Positions 1 through 8,444 of a stretch of DNA of 38,632 nucleotides are shown here, one piece after another. How positions within the stretch are numbered: the first letter of the stretch is position 1; every line of letters begins with the position of its first letter. The stretch comes from Plantactinospora alkalitolerans (GTDB lineage: Bacteria; Actinomycetota; Actinomycetes; Mycobacteriales; Micromonosporaceae): positions 1-38,632 of the forward strand of contig NZ_JADPUN010000106.1 of the NCBI RefSeq assembly GCF_015690345.1. Direction: 5' to 3'. The position numbers were made by a program, and so were the translations under genes. The notes beneath the pieces were generated by a model, which saw only the letters and a list, made by a program, of their open reading frames with translations, made no database searches and was not told where the DNA came from.

Positions 1-2
1 AC

Positions 3-590
3 CAGATCCTGGTCATCACCGCCGCCTACACCGGCATGCGCTGGGGCGAACTCGCCGGACTCGCCCGCACCAACACCCACCTCGGCCACGGCCTCATCCG
101 GATCGACCCCGACATCGGTGCGCTCCACGAAGTCCAAGGTCGCCTCTACCTCGGCCCACCCAAAACCGCCGGCTCCGCCCGCGACGTCCACCTACCACCC
201 TTCCTCATCACCCTCCTCCACGAGGTCCTCAACAGCCACGACCACGACCAGGCCTTCTGCGGCGCCCGCGGGGCACTCCTGCGCCGCTCCAGCATGTCCC
301 GACGCGTCTTCGGACCCGCCGTCAACGGCAACCCCGACAAACACACCGGCCCGATCATCGAAGGAATGCACTTCCACGACCTCCGCCACACCCACAAAAC
401 CTGGATGATCGAAGACGGTATCCCCGAAATCGCCCAAGCCCGCCGACTCGGCCACCGCCTACCCGGCGTCAGAGGCATCTACAGCCACGTCACACCCGCC
501 ATGACCCAAGACATCACCCGAGCACTCCAGGACCGCTGGCAGACCACCCAGCCCATCACCACAAAGCACCGGCACCTACGCGCCGCGTGA
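3..590 (+). CDS. Tyrosine recombinase / phage-type integrase, 3' part
   Basis: The reading frame is open to the left window edge, so the gene is cut by the window; the first internal ATG is at 36. The visible part is the catalytic half of a tyrosine recombinase, which exchanges DNA strands through a 3'-phosphotyrosine intermediate. Visible catalytic elements are the first arginine in GMRWGEL (codons near 36), the H-x-x-R box in FHDLRHTH (about 369-395), the LGH box (about 447-455) and the nucleophile tyrosine at 480-482 in GIYSHV. The C-terminus is short and basic. An excisionase or attachment site would help show whether it belongs to an integrative element; neither is visible here. Family assignment is firm; substrate and intactness of the N-terminal part cannot be judged. 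Confidence 0.88.
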   Translation, partial: QILVITAAYTGMRWGELAGLARTNTHLGHGLIRIDPDIGALHEVQGRLYLGPPKTAGSARDVHLPPFLITLLHEVLNSHDHDQAFCGARGALLRRSSMSRRVFGPAVNGNPDKHTGPIIEGMHFHDLRHTHKTWMIEDGIPEIAQARRLGHRLPGVRGIYSHVTPAMTQDITRALQDRWQTTQPITTKHRHLRAA

Positions 591-686
591 CCCACCGCCT
601 GCCGCCGTGCAGCAGGAGCGGGAGGCCGGTGTTGATACGACCCGGAATCTGCGGGTCCGCGAGGGCGTGACGAAGTGCTGCTACGG

Positions 687-1940
687 GCGAATTTGAGCCG
701 TCGTCGCAACAGAGGTGATCAAGATGATGCCATGGCGGCGTTGAACACCTCCTCGGGTGTGCCCCAGCCAAGGATCTTGCGAGGCCGATGGTTGAGTCGG
801 TCCTCGACGGCGCGCAGGTCGTCGCCTGTATGAACGGACAGGTCGCTGCCCTTGGGGAAGTACTGGCGCAGCAGCCCGTTTGTGTTTTCGTTGGTCCCGC
901 GCTGCCATGGCTTGCCGGGGTGGGCGAAGAACACGCCGCTGGTGAGCAACGCAGCAACCTGGTCATGTGCGGCCATCTCGGAGCCTTGATCCCATGTCAG
1001 AGTGCTCCGTGCGGCTTGCGGCAGGGTGCCGACTGCGGTGACGAGGGCGTCTCCGACGGCTATGGCGGTGCGCTGGGTGGGCATGGCGACGAGCTTGACG
1101 TAGCGGCTGGTGCGATCCACCAGGGTGGCGATCGCCGACGCATTGCGGCGGCCGATGATCAGATCGCCTTCCCAATCCCCGATGCGCTGGCGTAGCTCGA
1201 CGATGGCCGGCCGGTGGTCAATCAATCTGCCGGGCGAGATGAACCGCGGGCTGCGCTCAGTTGGCCGCCGGCGCCGCTTGCGCAGTGGCCGCCCGGTGCG
1301 CAACCGCTTGGTCAGCTGCCGACTCAACCCGCCTTTGCCGCCGTGATAAAGCGCCTGGTAGATAGTCTCGTGACAGATGTGCCAGTGCGGCCGGTCGGCG
1401 TGTGCTTGGCGCAGCCAGCCGGCGATCTGTTCCGGGCTCCACTCCAGCTCCAACTTCGCCTGCACGACCGCCCGTAGCTCGGCATCGCCCAGCAATCGGC
1501 CCGGGCGAGGTCGGCGGGCTCGTTCCCGGGCGCGGCTGTGCGCCAGGTCGCCGTCGTAGGCCACGTCGTGCGGGCGCGTGTTACGGCGTAGTTCCCGGCT
1601 GATCGTCGACGGTGACCGGCCAAGTTCGTCGGCGATCGCGCGTACTCCGAGCCCTTCCCGGCGCAAGGTGCCGATCCGTTGGCGTTCCAGCAACGACAGG
1701 AATCGGTTGTCGCGGGCGGCTTCGGCCAGCCGAACCGGCGGGACGCCGCCGTGCTCGGCCCGCCACCGATAGCCCGTCTTCCGACCGATGCCCAAAATCC
1801 GGCAGGCCTCCACCGTTTCGACTCCCGCCAGGATCATTTCCCAGTAGAGCGTTTCAACGTCCAGCCGCCGCTTACGTCCACGTCTCGCCATCAACACACC
1901 CATCATGATTACGGATGTTGCGACGAGCACTGGAACTCGC
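687..1940 (-). mobile_element. IS30-family insertion sequence
   Basis: The element is defined by its transposase and by imperfect terminal inverted repeats. The left end (687-711) and the reverse complement of the right end (1916-1940) match at 19 of 25 positions, including an uninterrupted 11-base core TCGTCGCAACA, and similarity continues inward to an ATCA-x-GATG block. Total length is about 1.25 kb, normal for IS30. The right end lies 45 bp from the last repeat of CRISPR array 1, at the trailer (oldest) end. I could not identify a target-site duplication, so the exact outer boundaries are uncertain by a few bases. Confidence 0.7.
719..1891 (-). CDS. IS30-family transposase
   Basis: This is a DDE transposase of the IS30 family that moves the surrounding insertion sequence. 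The N-terminus carries two helix-turn-helix-like stretches: VEACRILGIGRKTGYRW, and the IS30-type GVRAIADELGRSPSTISREL segment. The catalytic core shows the three acidic positions: IGDWEGDLIIGR, LTWDQGSEM, and the glutamate in GTNENTNGLLRQYFPKG, the last being a hallmark IS30 signature. I chose the ATG at 1891 (MARRGRKRRLDVE). In-frame ATGs at 1903 and 1906 lie inside the right inverted repeat and are also possible, and the frame stays open to 1978, outside the element. The stop lies within the left terminal repeat, as in compact IS elements. It looks intact. Confidence 0.9.
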   Translation of the reverse strand: MARRGRKRRLDVETLYWEMILAGVETVEACRILGIGRKTGYRWRAEHGGVPPVRLAEAARDNRFLSLLERQRIGTLRREGLGVRAIADELGRSPSTISRELRRNTRPHDVAYDGDLAHSRARERARRPRPGRLLGDAELRAVVQAKLELEWSPEQIAGWLRQAHADRPHWHICHETIYQALYHGGKGGLSRQLTKRLRTGRPLRKRRRRPTERSPRFISPGRLIDHRPAIVELRQRIGDWEGDLIIGRRNASAIATLVDRTSRYVKLVAMPTQRTAIAVGDALVTAVGTLPQAARSTLTWDQGSEMAAHDQVAALLTSGVFFAHPGKPWQRGTNENTNGLLRQYFPKGSDLSVHTGDDLRAVEDRLNHRPRKILGWGTPEEVFNAAMASS

Positions 1941-1985
1941 GGACTCTTGCTGGGTTCAGAATGCCGGAGCGTTGACACGGCCGTA

Positions 1986-3674
1986 GTTGCGATCCCTCCA
2001 GGGGTAATGACCGACTCCTGATGCGGGCCGTGCGGCCGTCCTCGCTGACCTGTTGCGATCCCTCCAGGGGTAATGACCGACTTACGGGCTGCTGGCGGAT
2101 GACTCGTCGGAGTATCTGTTGCGATCCCTCGGTGATGACCGACTGGCGTGGCTGTACCTGCGGGATCCCCCGGAGCCCGGTTGCGATCCCTCCAGGGGTG
2201 ATGACCGACGGGTCGTGAGCCTGACTACTGACGTCCTGGACCTACTGTTGCGATCCCTCCAGGGGTGATGACCGACCCCCGTGGGGCAACTTGGAAAGCC
2301 GCTACAGCTACCCGTTGCGATCCCTCCAGGGGTGATGACCGACGATGACCAGACAGCCCCCTACGCTCTCTTCCCAGTGTTGCGATCCCTCCAGGGGTGA
2401 TGACCGACCCGGGTCGATGTCCGCCGACGGCAGCACGACGCTGTGGTGGTTGCGATCCCTCCAGGGGTGATGACCGACGCCTGAATAACCCCGTAGGTAC
2501 GTGACCTAACAGGTTGCGATCCCTCCAGGGGTGATGACCGACTGGACACCGCCACCCCCACCGACCGGTACTGCGTCTCGTTGCGATCCCTCCAGGGGCG
2601 ATGACCGACGAGGTTCACCGCGCCGCCATCAGCCAGATGTCCAAGTTGCGATCCCTCCAGGGGTGATGACCGACAAGGACATCCGCGCGGCGGCGATGCT
2701 CGGGGTGTAGTTGCGATCCCTCCAGGGGCGATGATCGACAGGGCTAAGGCGGTCAGGTTCGACGAGCTCGAGCAGGGTTGCGATCCCTCCAGGGGTGATG
2801 ACCGACTTGCGGTCTATCCAGTAGCCGTCCACCACCCGGCGTTGCGATCCCTCCAGGGGTGATGACCGACCTGACTACCGTCAGCCGGGGCTCTATGGGT
2901 TCGTGGCTAATGTTGCGATCCCTCCAGGGGTGATGACCGACGCGACGTCGCGCCGTGGGCAGCGTCGGCTAGCTGTTGCGATCCCTCCAGGGGTGATGAC
3001 CGACTCGCCAAGGGTGTCCAGGTCGCCACTCCGAACAACAAGTTGCGATCCCTCCAGGGGTGATGACCGACGCGAGATCCGTGGGGCGACGCCCTGGCCG
3101 GGTGTGAGCGCGTTGCGATCCCTCCAGGGGTGATGACCGACGTCCGCCCTACTTGACCTCTTCGCCCCGGAGGACTGAGGTTGCGATCCCTCCAGGGGTG
3201 ATGACCGACTTGCTAGGCAAGCGCGTAGGAGAAACGCACTGTGAGTTGCGATCCCTCCAGGGGTGATGACCGACTGCCGCACCCGTCGCCCAGGCACTGC
3301 GGTCGATCGCGTTGCGATCCCTCCAGGGGTGATGACCGACGCGACGACCTCACCCGCGCAGGTCCGGGGGCTGCCGGTTGCGATCCCTCCAGGGGTGATG
3401 ACCGACCTGATCTGGTGGCGTAGACGCACACGGACATCCCCGGAAACGTTGCGATCCCTCCAGGGGTGATGACCGACCGGGCAGCTCCCACCCGTCGCCC
3501 TGCATGAGACGTTGTTGCGATCCCTCCAGGGGTGATGACCGACCCGACTACCCGACGATCGCAACCACCCTCGGCTACAGGTTGCGATCCCTCCAGGGGT
3601 GATGACCGACTTCTTTCTAGAGTCCGAAGTCGCGCACTGGGCCCCTTGCGATCCCTCCAGGGGTGATGACCGAC
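1986..3674 (-). CRISPR. CRISPR array 1: 26 repeats, 25 spacers
   Basis: The repeat is 30 bp. In crRNA orientation (minus strand) it starts GTCGGTCATCACCCC and ends TGGAGGGATCGCAAC. Its last eight bases, ATCGCAAC, resemble the 5' tag of type III crRNAs, and CCCT-GG-AGGG gives a short palindrome for Cas6. Spacers are 33-41 nt. The leader is on the right (3675-3763). The leader-proximal repeat (3645-3674) differs only at its final base. Decay sits at the left end: repeats 1986-2015 and 2052-2081 have GTAATGA in the plus-strand reading, 2118-2143 lacks four bases, and 2580-2609 and 2710-2739 carry substitutions. This polarity agrees with a trailer at the left. Long ORFs across the array are artefacts of the repeat. 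Confidence 0.98.
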
Positions 3675-3763
3675 CCGAACCTTAAGTCGCAGGTCAGCCT
3701 TGCTCTCCACGCCTCGGTTTGGCCGAGTTTTGCAGCAGTCCGGCGGTTGTGCATCTTCGCTGG
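3675..3763 (-). promoter_or_regulatory. CRISPR leader of array 1
   Basis: These 89 bp lie exactly between the cas2 stop codon and the first repeat of array 1. They match the 89 bp upstream of array 2 (20895-20983) with only a handful of substitutions, including the blocks CAACCGCCGGACTG and CTGACCTGCGACTTAAGG. Equal length and placement identify both as leaders, which normally carry the array promoter and the integration anchor for Cas1-Cas2. No unambiguous -35/-10 pair stands out. Confidence 0.85.
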
Positions 3764-4027
3764 TCAGAGTACCGAATCCGGATGGCCGAGTTCGACGCCG
3801 ATTGTCTCGACATCAACAAGATGTGCAGAGCCGATTCGGTACAGCCGGACGCTGTCGTAGCCCAGGTCGAGCTGTTGCCGCAACGCCGTTATGAGACTCC
3901 GGTGTTGCGCGGCGGACAGCTCACCTTCGAAGACGCTGCGCTGAACCCAGTGGAGATACTGCCGACAAGTCCGCAGCGCCGCAGGATTGCGCTCGACGGC
4001 GGTGTCGTAGACCAAGACAACGAACAC
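3764..4027 (-). CDS. cas2: CRISPR adaptation protein Cas2
   Basis: Cas2 forms the dimer at the centre of the Cas1-Cas2 spacer integrase. The 87-aa product has the usual Cas2 length and ferredoxin-like pattern: a first strand VVLVYDTA with the conserved aspartate, the helix segment LRTCRQYLHWVQRSVFEGEL, and the later strand DSVRLYRIG. The start is GTG at 4027, three bases after the stop of the cas1 fragment, so it is the last gene of the cas operon. Its stop codon directly abuts the leader of array 1. The C-terminus (ELGHPDSVL) recurs almost unchanged in a remnant in front of array 2. It appears intact, but its partner Cas1 is not. Confidence 0.92.
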   Translation of the reverse strand: MFVVLVYDTAVERNPAALRTCRQYLHWVQRSVFEGELSAAQHRSLITALRQQLDLGYDSVRLYRIGSAHLVDVETIGVELGHPDSVL

Positions 4028-4030
4028 CGG

Positions 4031-4375
4031 CTACCACCAGGGCCGAAACGGCTTGTAGGGCATGCCTTCCAGGCACAGCCGCACAAGCTTGAGCGCCTCC
4101 AGGTGAAGCAACTCCTCGTACGACACCTTGCGGCGCAATTGACGATGGTGGACGGTGGTCGCCAGCTCCTCCCGGACCATGACCGCAACCTTTTTCCGCC
4201 CGGCGGGACTGAGAGAGGCGCTGCCGACGTCGCTGACGAAGTCCGCGGCGGTCAGGGTTCGTTGCGCGGCTGCCCGGCGGAGCAGCGCCACGGCCCAGGC
4301 ACCACATCGCTGCACGGGATGCGCGGTCACCGCCAGCACCGGCCGGGCCGCGGCGACCGTAGCTATATCACCCAT
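4031..4375 (-). CDS. cas1: Cas1, C-terminal fragment only
   Basis: The product (about 114 aa) ends with a typical Cas1 C-terminus: RTLTAADF, SPAGRKKV, then VSYEELLHLEALKLVRLCLEG and PFRPWW. Full Cas1 is usually about 300-340 aa. The metal-binding glutamate, histidine and acidic residues lie upstream of the retained part, so this product cannot be an active integrase alone. The start ATG (4375) overlaps the cas6 stop by 13 bp, an arrangement that looks like a normal cas6-cas1 junction, and the stop is three bases before cas2. I infer an internal deletion that kept the native start and the C-terminus. No missing portion is found in other frames of 4027-5200. A non-catalytic role of the stub is possible but unsupported. 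Confidence 0.75.
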   Translation of the reverse strand: MGDIATVAAARPVLAVTAHPVQRCGAWAVALLRRAAAQRTLTAADFVSDVGSASLSPAGRKKVAVMVREELATTVHHRQLRRKVSYEELLHLEALKLVRLCLEGMPYKPFRPWW

Positions 4376-5169
4376 CCGAATCCCTGAATGTTGCCCAACC
4401 CCAGGCCCCACTGGCGCAGGGCGTCGATCAGGCGGGAATCGGCGTCGAGCCGGATCTTCGCGGCTGCCCCGATCCGGAATCCGCCGGAGACCTCGTATCG
4501 TCGCCGCTGACCGGGGTCTAACACCTCCAGTTCGGCGTCACCGGGCAGGCCGAGCAGGTCGGCCTTGTGCCGGATATTCGCTACCAGGGCGCCGACGTAG
4601 CCATCGTCGTCGGGCAACAGGTAGCGGCCTTCCTTGGCCTTGAGCAGTATGGGCGAGCGGGTGTCCAGCACCGCTGGGGCTTCTGCGGCGGCGGGCGGCT
4701 CCAGTTGCGTTCCCTTGATCGTCAGGGTGATCGGTCCCCACCGCAGCTCGCGCCGGTTGGCGATGCCGACCAGTAGCGACATGGCCAGCGCGGGGACCGG
4801 TGATCCGAACCAGATCCGGCCGTTCGGCGACATCATGTACGCGTTGGGTCGGCGCCGGGCGCCGGTGAAGACCGGCGGCGAGATCCCTACAGGACGCAGG
4901 TTGCTCTGCCCCCAGCCCTGGTTGTGTAGGTGTGCAGCCAGCTCGGGTGCCTGCTCGGCGAGCACGCTGTAGACCACGGCGTGCGCTACCCCGTGCACGT
5001 ATCTCCAGGGAAGTTCCCGGTCCGGCCCGGCAACATCCGCGTAGAACCGCATGTGCTGATCTCCATTCACTACGTATCCACCTGGAGGCAACGACTGGCT
5101 GGTGTCACCGACACGGTCGGCGACTGGCAGACCGTGGAACAAGGTCCAAAGTGGAAGCTTTGGTTGCAT
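4363..5169 (-). CDS. cas6: CRISPR pre-crRNA endoribonuclease Cas6
   Basis: Cas6 cuts the repeat RNA to release crRNAs carrying the 8-nt 5' tag. The 268-aa product has the length of Cas6 and ends with the glycine-rich loop GLGLGNIQGFGWVI (residues 255-268), placed at the extreme C-terminus as in this family. Histidines in the N-terminal half (for example WRYVHGVAHAVVYS, about 76-90) are candidates for the variable Cas6 active site; I cannot choose among them. It starts 36 bp downstream of the large RAMP gene and overlaps the cas1 fragment by 13 bp. Both arrays share one repeat, so this single Cas6 could process both. Confidence 0.88.
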   Translation of the reverse strand: MQPKLPLWTLFHGLPVADRVGDTSQSLPPGGYVVNGDQHMRFYADVAGPDRELPWRYVHGVAHAVVYSVLAEQAPELAAHLHNQGWGQSNLRPVGISPPVFTGARRRPNAYMMSPNGRIWFGSPVPALAMSLLVGIANRRELRWGPITLTIKGTQLEPPAAAEAPAVLDTRSPILLKAKEGRYLLPDDDGYVGALVANIRHKADLLGLPGDAELEVLDPGQRRRYEVSGGFRIGAAAKIRLDADSRLIDALRQWGLGLGNIQGFGWVI

Positions 5170-5205
5170 CCGGGGCGGTCGGGTCGGGTCGGAGGAGGCT
5201 GACGC

Positions 5206-7803
5206 TCAGGACGAGCGGTGGCCCGGTTCGCCCCCTCTATCCGATCCGGGCCGGCTGGAGCTTCGGCCGTACCCCGGGCTGGTCGCCTGCCCGGACCCGG
5301 AACGTCGTCCCTGCCTGGGTACGGGTCGAGGCATCTGCGTGCGTCGGGAGCTCGCGGCGCTTCGGCCGGTCCGGTCTGCGGCGTCGGATTCGCCGCCAAG
5401 GTAAGGCAGTCGCTGCTCGCCGTCGCGGACGTGCGGCAACGGCCAACCCTCAGCGACTCTGCCGCGCTCGATCCGGTCGTTCGCGACGAACCACTGGTAG
5501 CTCTCGGCCTGCGGCTCGGGTGTCTTGCGGGGGTAGTGGACCGGGTCGGTGACCGGCTTGGCAGCGGCGAGGTACGACTCGGTGGCCTCCCGCAGCACGG
5601 CATTGCCGCGCGCGGTGGCAGCGAACGTTGCCGCGAGCTTGGTGAGCTTGGCCGGGTCGACGGGATCAGGTCTGGTCAGCCGCAACCAGCCGTCGCGGAT
5701 CCCGGTGGCGTCCCACAGCCGGGTACGGTCCGCGTCGAGCCGGGCGGCGACGACACCGAACCCGTACGGCTTACCGGCACCGAGTCGCAGCGGAGCGGCG
5801 GTGGCGTCGAGGGTGAGCAGCCACAGCAGGGCGCCGAGTTCGGGCTCGGGCACCCCGTCGAGGAACAGGTCGACTCGGAACGTCACCTCGGGCCGTACCC
5901 AGCCGCGGTGGCGGGCCAGCTGCGTGGAGTGCTCGTCGTGGTCCTTCAGGGCCAGATACCCCCGGGCCGGGTCGTCCTTGCCTCTGGTTGGCTGCCAGTG
6001 GTCAACATCCTCCTCACGCCAGCGGTACATCTTGCGGCCCCGGAGCCCGCCGTCGCCGGGGTAGCCGTCAGCCTTTGCGATCCCCCGTCTCACGGGCATT
6101 CCGGTGCTGGGGTCGGGTGTGGCGTAGAAGCGGAACTGGGTGGGTTTGGGGCTGCTCAACGGCGCGAGGGTGACGCCATCGGGCGGGAAGGTCGGCGGGC
6201 GCCAGTCGTCGGTCGTGCAAGTGATCGACCGGATTCGCAGGCGGCCGCGGTAGCCCGAGGCGCCGTCGTTGGTCTCGGTTCCGTCGTCGCGCCGGCCGGG
6301 CGGCACCCAACCGAAGAGCCGGTCCGCTGGGGAGAGCCGATCTCGGTCATCTGCGGGCCGCAGGCTTTCGTGCAGCGACTCGTCGGGCGCGGCGGCGAAC
6401 GGCAAGCGGCCGATCATGACCGGATGGACCTGGCTGATTTCCCCGCTCTTGTCGTCGTACTTGACGTAGACGAGCGTGTCGTGCGGCAGCGTGCGCAGCA
6501 GCGGGGTGCTGGGTACATGCCACGAACGTTCGATCCCGTTCGCTAGCATAGGGTCGCGACGGTAGGTGGCCTTGGGGTCGTGGTAGCCCTGGGCTAGATC
6601 GTAGGCCCGCAGCACGGACTGCCAGTACCGCTCGTGCTCTGCGGTGAGGGGGATGTCGAGTCCCGGGGTTTCCACGAACAACCGCTCGTTGTGTTTACTC
6701 GCGATGGAACGCCCCGTTGCCGACAACCAGCCACGGACGATCCGGTGAGGACCGTCGGATCCGGGCGGGCCCGACGTATCCGCTCGGTTGACCGGGGCGC
6801 GCTGGTTCTTGAGGAGCTCCTCCTCGGTGCGCGCAAGGTGGGTTGCTTGCCAGGTTCGCGACCTGCCCCTGCCACTGCCCTCCCGCCTCGGAAGGACAAC
6901 TCGGGCGTAGACCTGGGTGCCGTGGTGTCGGGACAGCGGTTCAGCGGCCAGGTCGCCCAGCCGTTGGACGCGTCGGCTGCCGTATGCGGGGACCAGGGCC
7001 GCGTACTGCGCCTGGTTGCTGCTCTGGCAGTGCCGTGCCCAGTCGGCGTCTCCGCGGCAGAGCCGGAAGTAGGCGGTGTCGCCTTCGCGGTGGACCCGGG
7101 CCGGGGTGAGGTCGAGCGCGGTGTTGGCGGGTACCCGGTAGGCGAGCCGGTCGTGGTGTTCGACGAAGACCCCGTACCGGCTGGCGGTGATGGTTTCGTA
7201 CGCGCTGCGCAGCGCGCCCTTGAACGACGCGCCGTGGATGAACGGTCGCCCGTCCGGCCCCACCCGCACGTCGAAGGTCCGGGGTCCATCCTTCGGCTGC
7301 TCCGCTGCGGGCACGGGCAGCAACAGCGGGGTGACGGTGGTCAGGGTCAGTGCCAGGGTTCCGCTCCACTGCCCGGTGGTGTGGTAGGCGTGGCTGGGTG
7401 GCGGCGCGTCTTCGAGACCAGTGCCGGCTAGGCGGGTGCCGTTCTCGTCGCTGCGGGGCAGGGTCGGCACGAACGTGTACGGGTTGACGAACCCACCTGC
7501 CTGGAGCGCCGCGCCCCTGCCAGGGTCAGGCTCGACCTTGGCCAGCGATGCGACACCAACCAGCCGGGCGGTCCGCTTCCCGTTCTCGGCCAGGTTGATG
7601 GTCACTTCGACGTCGACGCTGTCGCCGTCGGTCATGGTTGCCACGTGCTCGGCGAGCGCATCGTCCCACTGGGAACGGTCCACTCGCTTCGGTTTGGCGT
7701 CCCTGGCCTTGCCGGTGCTGTTGATCGCGCCCTCGAGGATGTCTCCGCGCTTGGTCAACGTCGCCGAGATGACCTTCTCCAGCTTTGTTCGCGGGTCGTT
7801 CAT
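5206..7803 (-). CDS. Large RAMP-superfamily protein, TIGR03986 type (Cas7-like)
   Basis: This 866-aa RAMP protein is a probable backbone subunit of the type III effector. After a 140-residue N-terminal region comes a RAMP core: GTLALTLTTVTPLLLP (148-163), the Cas7-like motif FIHGASFKGALRSAYE (188-203), RLFGWVPPG (495-503), and the glycine-rich loop RLGAGKPYGFGVV (673-685). Length and motif order resemble the TIGR03986 CRISPR-associated RAMP family. I chose the ATG at 7803 (MNDPRTKLEKV) because it overlaps the csx19 stop in an ATGA junction; the open frame running to 8190 is codon-poor and overlaps csx19. The C-terminal 70 residues are rich in S, R and G and probably disordered. Which Cas7 position it fills is unknown. 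Confidence 0.85.
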   Translation of the reverse strand: MNDPRTKLEKVISATLTKRGDILEGAINSTGKARDAKPKRVDRSQWDDALAEHVATMTDGDSVDVEVTINLAENGKRTARLVGVASLAKVEPDPGRGAALQAGGFVNPYTFVPTLPRSDENGTRLAGTGLEDAPPPSHAYHTTGQWSGTLALTLTTVTPLLLPVPAAEQPKDGPRTFDVRVGPDGRPFIHGASFKGALRSAYETITASRYGVFVEHHDRLAYRVPANTALDLTPARVHREGDTAYFRLCRGDADWARHCQSSNQAQYAALVPAYGSRRVQRLGDLAAEPLSRHHGTQVYARVVLPRREGSGRGRSRTWQATHLARTEEELLKNQRAPVNRADTSGPPGSDGPHRIVRGWLSATGRSIASKHNERLFVETPGLDIPLTAEHERYWQSVLRAYDLAQGYHDPKATYRRDPMLANGIERSWHVPSTPLLRTLPHDTLVYVKYDDKSGEISQVHPVMIGRLPFAAAPDESLHESLRPADDRDRLSPADRLFGWVPPGRRDDGTETNDGASGYRGRLRIRSITCTTDDWRPPTFPPDGVTLAPLSSPKPTQFRFYATPDPSTGMPVRRGIAKADGYPGDGGLRGRKMYRWREEDVDHWQPTRGKDDPARGYLALKDHDEHSTQLARHRGWVRPEVTFRVDLFLDGVPEPELGALLWLLTLDATAAPLRLGAGKPYGFGVVAARLDADRTRLWDATGIRDGWLRLTRPDPVDPAKLTKLAATFAATARGNAVLREATESYLAAAKPVTDPVHYPRKTPEPQAESYQWFVANDRIERGRVAEGWPLPHVRDGEQRLPYLGGESDAADRTGRSAASSRRTQMPRPVPRQGRRSGSGQATSPGYGRSSSRPGSDRGGEPGHRSS

Positions 7804-8444
7804 GCCGCCGTCCTCTCCCGGCCGGTCGTGCTTCCGGCGGTCCTCACCTGTACTTGCGCCATGGGGATGGCCCGCAGCCCGAGTGTGCGGGTGTCGACGA
7901 TGTCGAGGTTGCCGTGCTCGTCCTCGGCCAGGTACTCGATGGTCTCGACGGTGAGTGCCGTGCCGGCGACGGACGTCACCGGCAGGTGGACACTGGCGTA
8001 CCGGGTGCTGCGCAACGTCGTCCAGCCGGCCACCTCGTGCGGAGCCGGGTCGCCTTCGAGTAGCCGGGTCTGGTGGGCGTCGCCGCGTCGCGGCGGCGGG
8101 TTGGCGGTGACCGCGTCGCCGAGCGGGAGGCGCGCCGGGTCTTCGCCAACGGCGATCGCCGGGCCTAGTCCGTCGGGCGCGCGTAGCCACCGCAGCTCCC
8201 GCTCGCCGTCGAAGAGCACCATCTCGTACGCCTCGCTGAGCACGTCGACGGTGTCGGGCACGGTTTCCGCGGTGCCGTCGGATCGGACCCGAAGCCAGGC
8301 GGCGGCCCGTGCGGAAAAGGTGTAGCCGATGACCTGCCGTCCGGGCGCCGTACCGGGAGCGAACCAGGCGACCGCGTCGGCCGCGGTGATCAGATTGGTG
8401 GCGCGTACGGCGTGCAATACCGCGCCGTCCTGGTTGGTGGTCAC
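7800..8444 (-). CDS. csx19: Type III-D accessory protein Csx19 (TIGR03984-like)
   Basis: The 214-aa product resembles Csx19, a protein found in subtype III-D loci. The best landmark is the segment EAYEMVLFDGERELRWLRAP, matching the family's region around an ELRWL core, followed by a C-terminal half with RSTRYASVHLPV and a repeated beta pattern. The role of the family is not settled; association with the RAMP complex is the usual assumption. I chose the GTG at 8444, which overlaps the upstream stop in a GTGA junction and has AGGAGG a few bases upstream. It overlaps the next gene by ATGA. The family name rests on one motif region and on context, so it is less certain than the neighbours. Confidence 0.7.
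   Translation of the reverse strand: MTTNQDGAVLHAVRATNLITAADAVAWFAPGTAPGRQVIGYTFSARAAAWLRVRSDGTAETVPDTVDVLSEAYEMVLFDGERELRWLRAPDGLGPAIAVGEDPARLPLGDAVTANPPPRRGDAHQTRLLEGDPAPHEVAGWTTLRSTRYASVHLPVTSVAGTALTVETIEYLAEDEHGNLDIVDTRTLGLRAIPMAQVQVRTAGSTTGRERTAA

Noticed and set aside
1986-3674. Long open frames with repeating GHHPWRDRN or VITPGGIAT peptides across both arrays
   Set aside because: They are translations of the 30-bp CRISPR repeat; the spacing and frame changes follow the repeat-spacer pattern, not a protein family.
5218-6546. 442-codon open frame on the plus strand opposite the RAMP gene
   Set aside because: It has no recognisable motif and mirrors the minus-strand gene; long antisense frames are common in GC-rich DNA.
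7804-8190. N-terminal extension of the 866-aa RAMP protein (open frame to 8190)
   Set aside because: The added residues are arginine/proline-rich shadow sequence overlapping csx19; the ATG at 7803 with an ATGA junction fits the operon.
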